DNA from: Neotabrizicola shimadae
Lineage (GTDB): Bacteria > Pseudomonadota > Alphaproteobacteria > Rhodobacterales > Rhodobacteraceae
NCBI RefSeq assembly: GCF_019623905.1
Contig: NZ_CP069370.1
Coordinates: forward strand, 806,001 to 870,000
Direction: 5' to 3'
Length of the DNA stretch: 64,000 nt
Made by a program: the position numbers and the translations under genes. Shown piece by piece: positions 62,528 to 64,000 of the stretch (position 1 is the stretch's first letter; each line of letters opens with the position of its first letter). The notes below the pieces were generated by a model. The model was not told where the DNA came from. It did no database searches and saw only the letters and a program-made list of their open reading frames with translations.

Positions 62528-62732
62528 CGCCCAGGACCACGGCCATCAGCCCAAGCGCAGACACCGCCAGTGCGCCCAGGTTCAGCACCACCACCCGCTG
62601 AAGCTTCTGGCGGATCGCCTCGTCCGTCAGGCCCGAGGTCTTGGCGCGCCAGGCCATCCATACGCAGGCCAGAAGCCCCGCCACTCCCAGAAGGGTCAGC
62701 GCCGCCCCCCCCCAGATCACCGCATCCAGCAT
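62514..62732 (-). CDS. small two-helix membrane protein
   Basis: 72 residues from ATG 62732. Two helices (VIWGGAALTLLGVAGLLACVWMAW and VVVLNLGALAVSALGLMAVVLGVML) flank a short basic loop (RAKTSGLTDEAIRQKLQR). Coding ends overlap those of the FadJ-like gene by 14 bp. Function unknown. Confidence 0.75.
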   Translation of the reverse strand: MLDAVIWGGAALTLLGVAGLLACVWMAWRAKTSGLTDEAIRQKLQRVVVLNLGALAVSALGLMAVVLGVMLS

Positions 62733-63207
62733 CCGCCGCCCCCGCGCCCGTTCCGTTGGCCCGTCCCTAGCCAACCGGCGGGGCCGAAGGCAAGGGCGGA
62801 AGCACTCGCCGGGCCAGGCGCCGCCGCCGCCGTCTCACAAGGACCGTTGCCTCGCGCGGGTCCTCTTTGAGACCTAGTGCAGGGCGAACGCGCCGCCGCG
62901 GCAGTTTGCTGCCCCAATCGTTTGATGAAGAACCGCCCTTCAGCCGGCCCGCCAGGCAAAGCCGCAGTGTGGGCGCAGCGCCTCCCCGGGCCGCTGCGCC
63001 GGACCCGGGGAAGCGCGGGCCGAAGTCCCCCAGCACGTGCCGCCGGCGCGCAGGCCCGATCCCGGGCGCACCCGGCCGGTCCATGCGGTCCCCCGCCGGC
63101 GGCTCCGCGCTTCGGCCCCGCGACACGGATATGGCGCGCGCGGCTTGCACTGGCTTGTGAGGCACGGCCAGACTTGCCAGAATCCCTGCCAAACCGGGAG
63201 TTCTCTC
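62733..63207. other. intergenic region, no gene seen
   Basis: 475 bases between the small membrane protein and the AraC-type gene. Only shadow frames; no RNA gene or convincing promoter can be placed. GC-rich with several CCGG runs. Confidence 0.5.
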
Positions 63208-64000
63208 ATGGAAGATCTGTCGCCCCTCCATGGCGCCGTCTGGGCCAGGCAACTGGCCGAAGAACTGGCACGGCGCGGCGTGGCGGCGGCGCCCCTCATG
63301 TCGCGGGCGGGCCTGGGCCGCGCGGCGATGGCAGGCGACAGCGCACGCGTGCCCTTCAACCGGATGGCGGCCTTCTTCGAGGCGGCCGCCGAGGCAACCG
63401 GCGACGCCTGCCTGGGCCTGCGCTTCGGGCTGACGCGGGATGCGCGCGACGCCGGGCTGATCGGCTATGTCGGCCTGTCTGCGCCCGATCTGCGCGGCGC
63501 GCTGAAGGGGCTGGCGCGGTTCCACCGTGTGTTCTCCGACGCGGTCGAGATCGACATCTCTCGCCTGTCCGAAGGCGAGATGGCCTGGGCCTTCCGCGGC
63601 GATCCGGGTCGGCCGCGGCGGCAGATGCAGGAGTTTTCCGCAGGCAACATCCTTGCCTTCCTGCGCCGGGCAACCGGGCGGCGGCTGGCGCTGCGCGGGG
63701 TGACGCTTCCTCATGCCGCGGGGGCCGAGACCGAAGAGGTGGCGCGACTTCTGGGCTGCCCGGTGGTGCAGGAGGGCGCTTGGGTGCGGCTTTCCCTTGC
63801 GCCCGAGGATATGCACCTTCCTCTGCTGACGGCGGACTTGCGGCTGCTGCCGATCTTGCAGACCCATGCGCAAGAGGTGCTGGCCCGGCTGGCGCCGCGC
63901 CGCGAGAGCCTGGCCGAACGGGTAACGCGCCTTCTGCTGGACGGGCTGTCGCAGGGCGGCGCCCGGCAAGAGGTGGTAGCGGCCGAACTGGGCATGAGCC
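63208..64000 (+). CDS. AraC family regulator, N-terminal part (truncated by window end)
   Basis: ATG 63208; 264 codons are visible before the window ends inside the frame. The N-terminal OruR/ToxT-like arabinose-binding-like domain (WARQLAEELARRGVAAAPLMSRAGLGRAAM, GLRFGLTRDARDAGLIGYVGLSAPDLRGAL) continues into the first HTH helix (ARQEVVAAELGMS). DNA-binding C-terminus is outside the window. Family call is confident; target unknown. Confidence 0.85.
   Translation, partial: MEDLSPLHGAVWARQLAEELARRGVAAAPLMSRAGLGRAAMAGDSARVPFNRMAAFFEAAAEATGDACLGLRFGLTRDARDAGLIGYVGLSAPDLRGALKGLARFHRVFSDAVEIDISRLSEGEMAWAFRGDPGRPRRQMQEFSAGNILAFLRRATGRRLALRGVTLPHAAGAETEEVARLLGCPVVQEGAWVRLSLAPEDMHLPLLTADLRLLPILQTHAQEVLARLAPRRESLAERVTRLLLDGLSQGGARQEVVAAELGMS

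Overview
This 64 kb window looks like an ordinary chromosomal segment of a Rhodobacteraceae alphaproteobacterium. It has high GC and strong GC3 bias, which produces very long antisense shadow frames. It also carries the Rhodobacterales set ribBX, nusB, soxBDAG, tpa, ccmI and actP, plus a tRNA-His with the alphaproteobacterial U-1/A73 acceptor end. I see no IS, prophage, CRISPR array or integrase. The window enters inside riboflavin synthase and leaves inside an AraC-type regulator.

Layout. 1-3.4 kb: riboflavin operon (ribE end, unknown protein, ribBX, ribH, nusB), a decayed copy of the nusB tail, and a META-domain protein. 3.5-5.0 kb: small membrane protein, mmcB-like nuclease, small conserved protein, tRNA-His. 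5.0-13.9 kb (minus): LacI regulator, ABC importer (binding protein, two permeases, two ATPases), a 62-aa membrane protein, a VOC protein and a DhaK-DhaL kinase, all tightly overlapped. 13.9-16.9 kb (minus): DUF3302, HlyD-type adaptor and NodT outer-membrane factor. 17-23.8 kb: taurine-pyruvate aminotransferase, a sulfatase, GFA protein, ccmI-ruvX-DUF1289. 24-29.2 kb: sarcosine oxidase soxBDAG. 29.2-33.7 kb: Crp/Fnr regulator with a doubtful 5' end, second sulfatase, periplasmic HAD phosphatase, amidohydrolase. 34-40.4 kb: HupE, flavin reductase, RND pump and adaptor, TetR. 40.4-45.2 kb: isoquinoline-oxidoreductase-like molybdoenzyme and two hydrolases. 45.4-49.1 kb: class III aminotransferase and agmatinase. 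49.1-52.9 kb (minus): leader ORF, DUF485, actP, DUF294/CBS protein. 53.3-64 kb: tRNA-Gln, BaiN-type flavoprotein, divergent NhaA, kpsT-kpsE-kdsA capsule genes, UDG-like protein, SseB, degenerate FadJ-like protein, AraC regulator.

The main theme is uptake and catabolism of small nitrogen or sulfur compounds and polyols: taurine, sarcosine/glycine betaine, polyamines, acetate, and an unidentified DHA-like ketose or polyol. Most gene pairs overlap by ATGA or similar, so operons read tightly.

Less expected items are: the LacI-ABC-VOC-DAK operon with matching operator-like sites; a DUF3302/HlyD/NodT export set with no obvious pump; an 82-bp palindrome-headed repeat in two inverted copies; a leader ORF with a near-perfect Shine-Dalgarno before the acetate symporter operon; the nusB tail duplication; and several paralogues with lost catalytic residues (RibBX C-terminal half, NhaA, FadJ-like protein).
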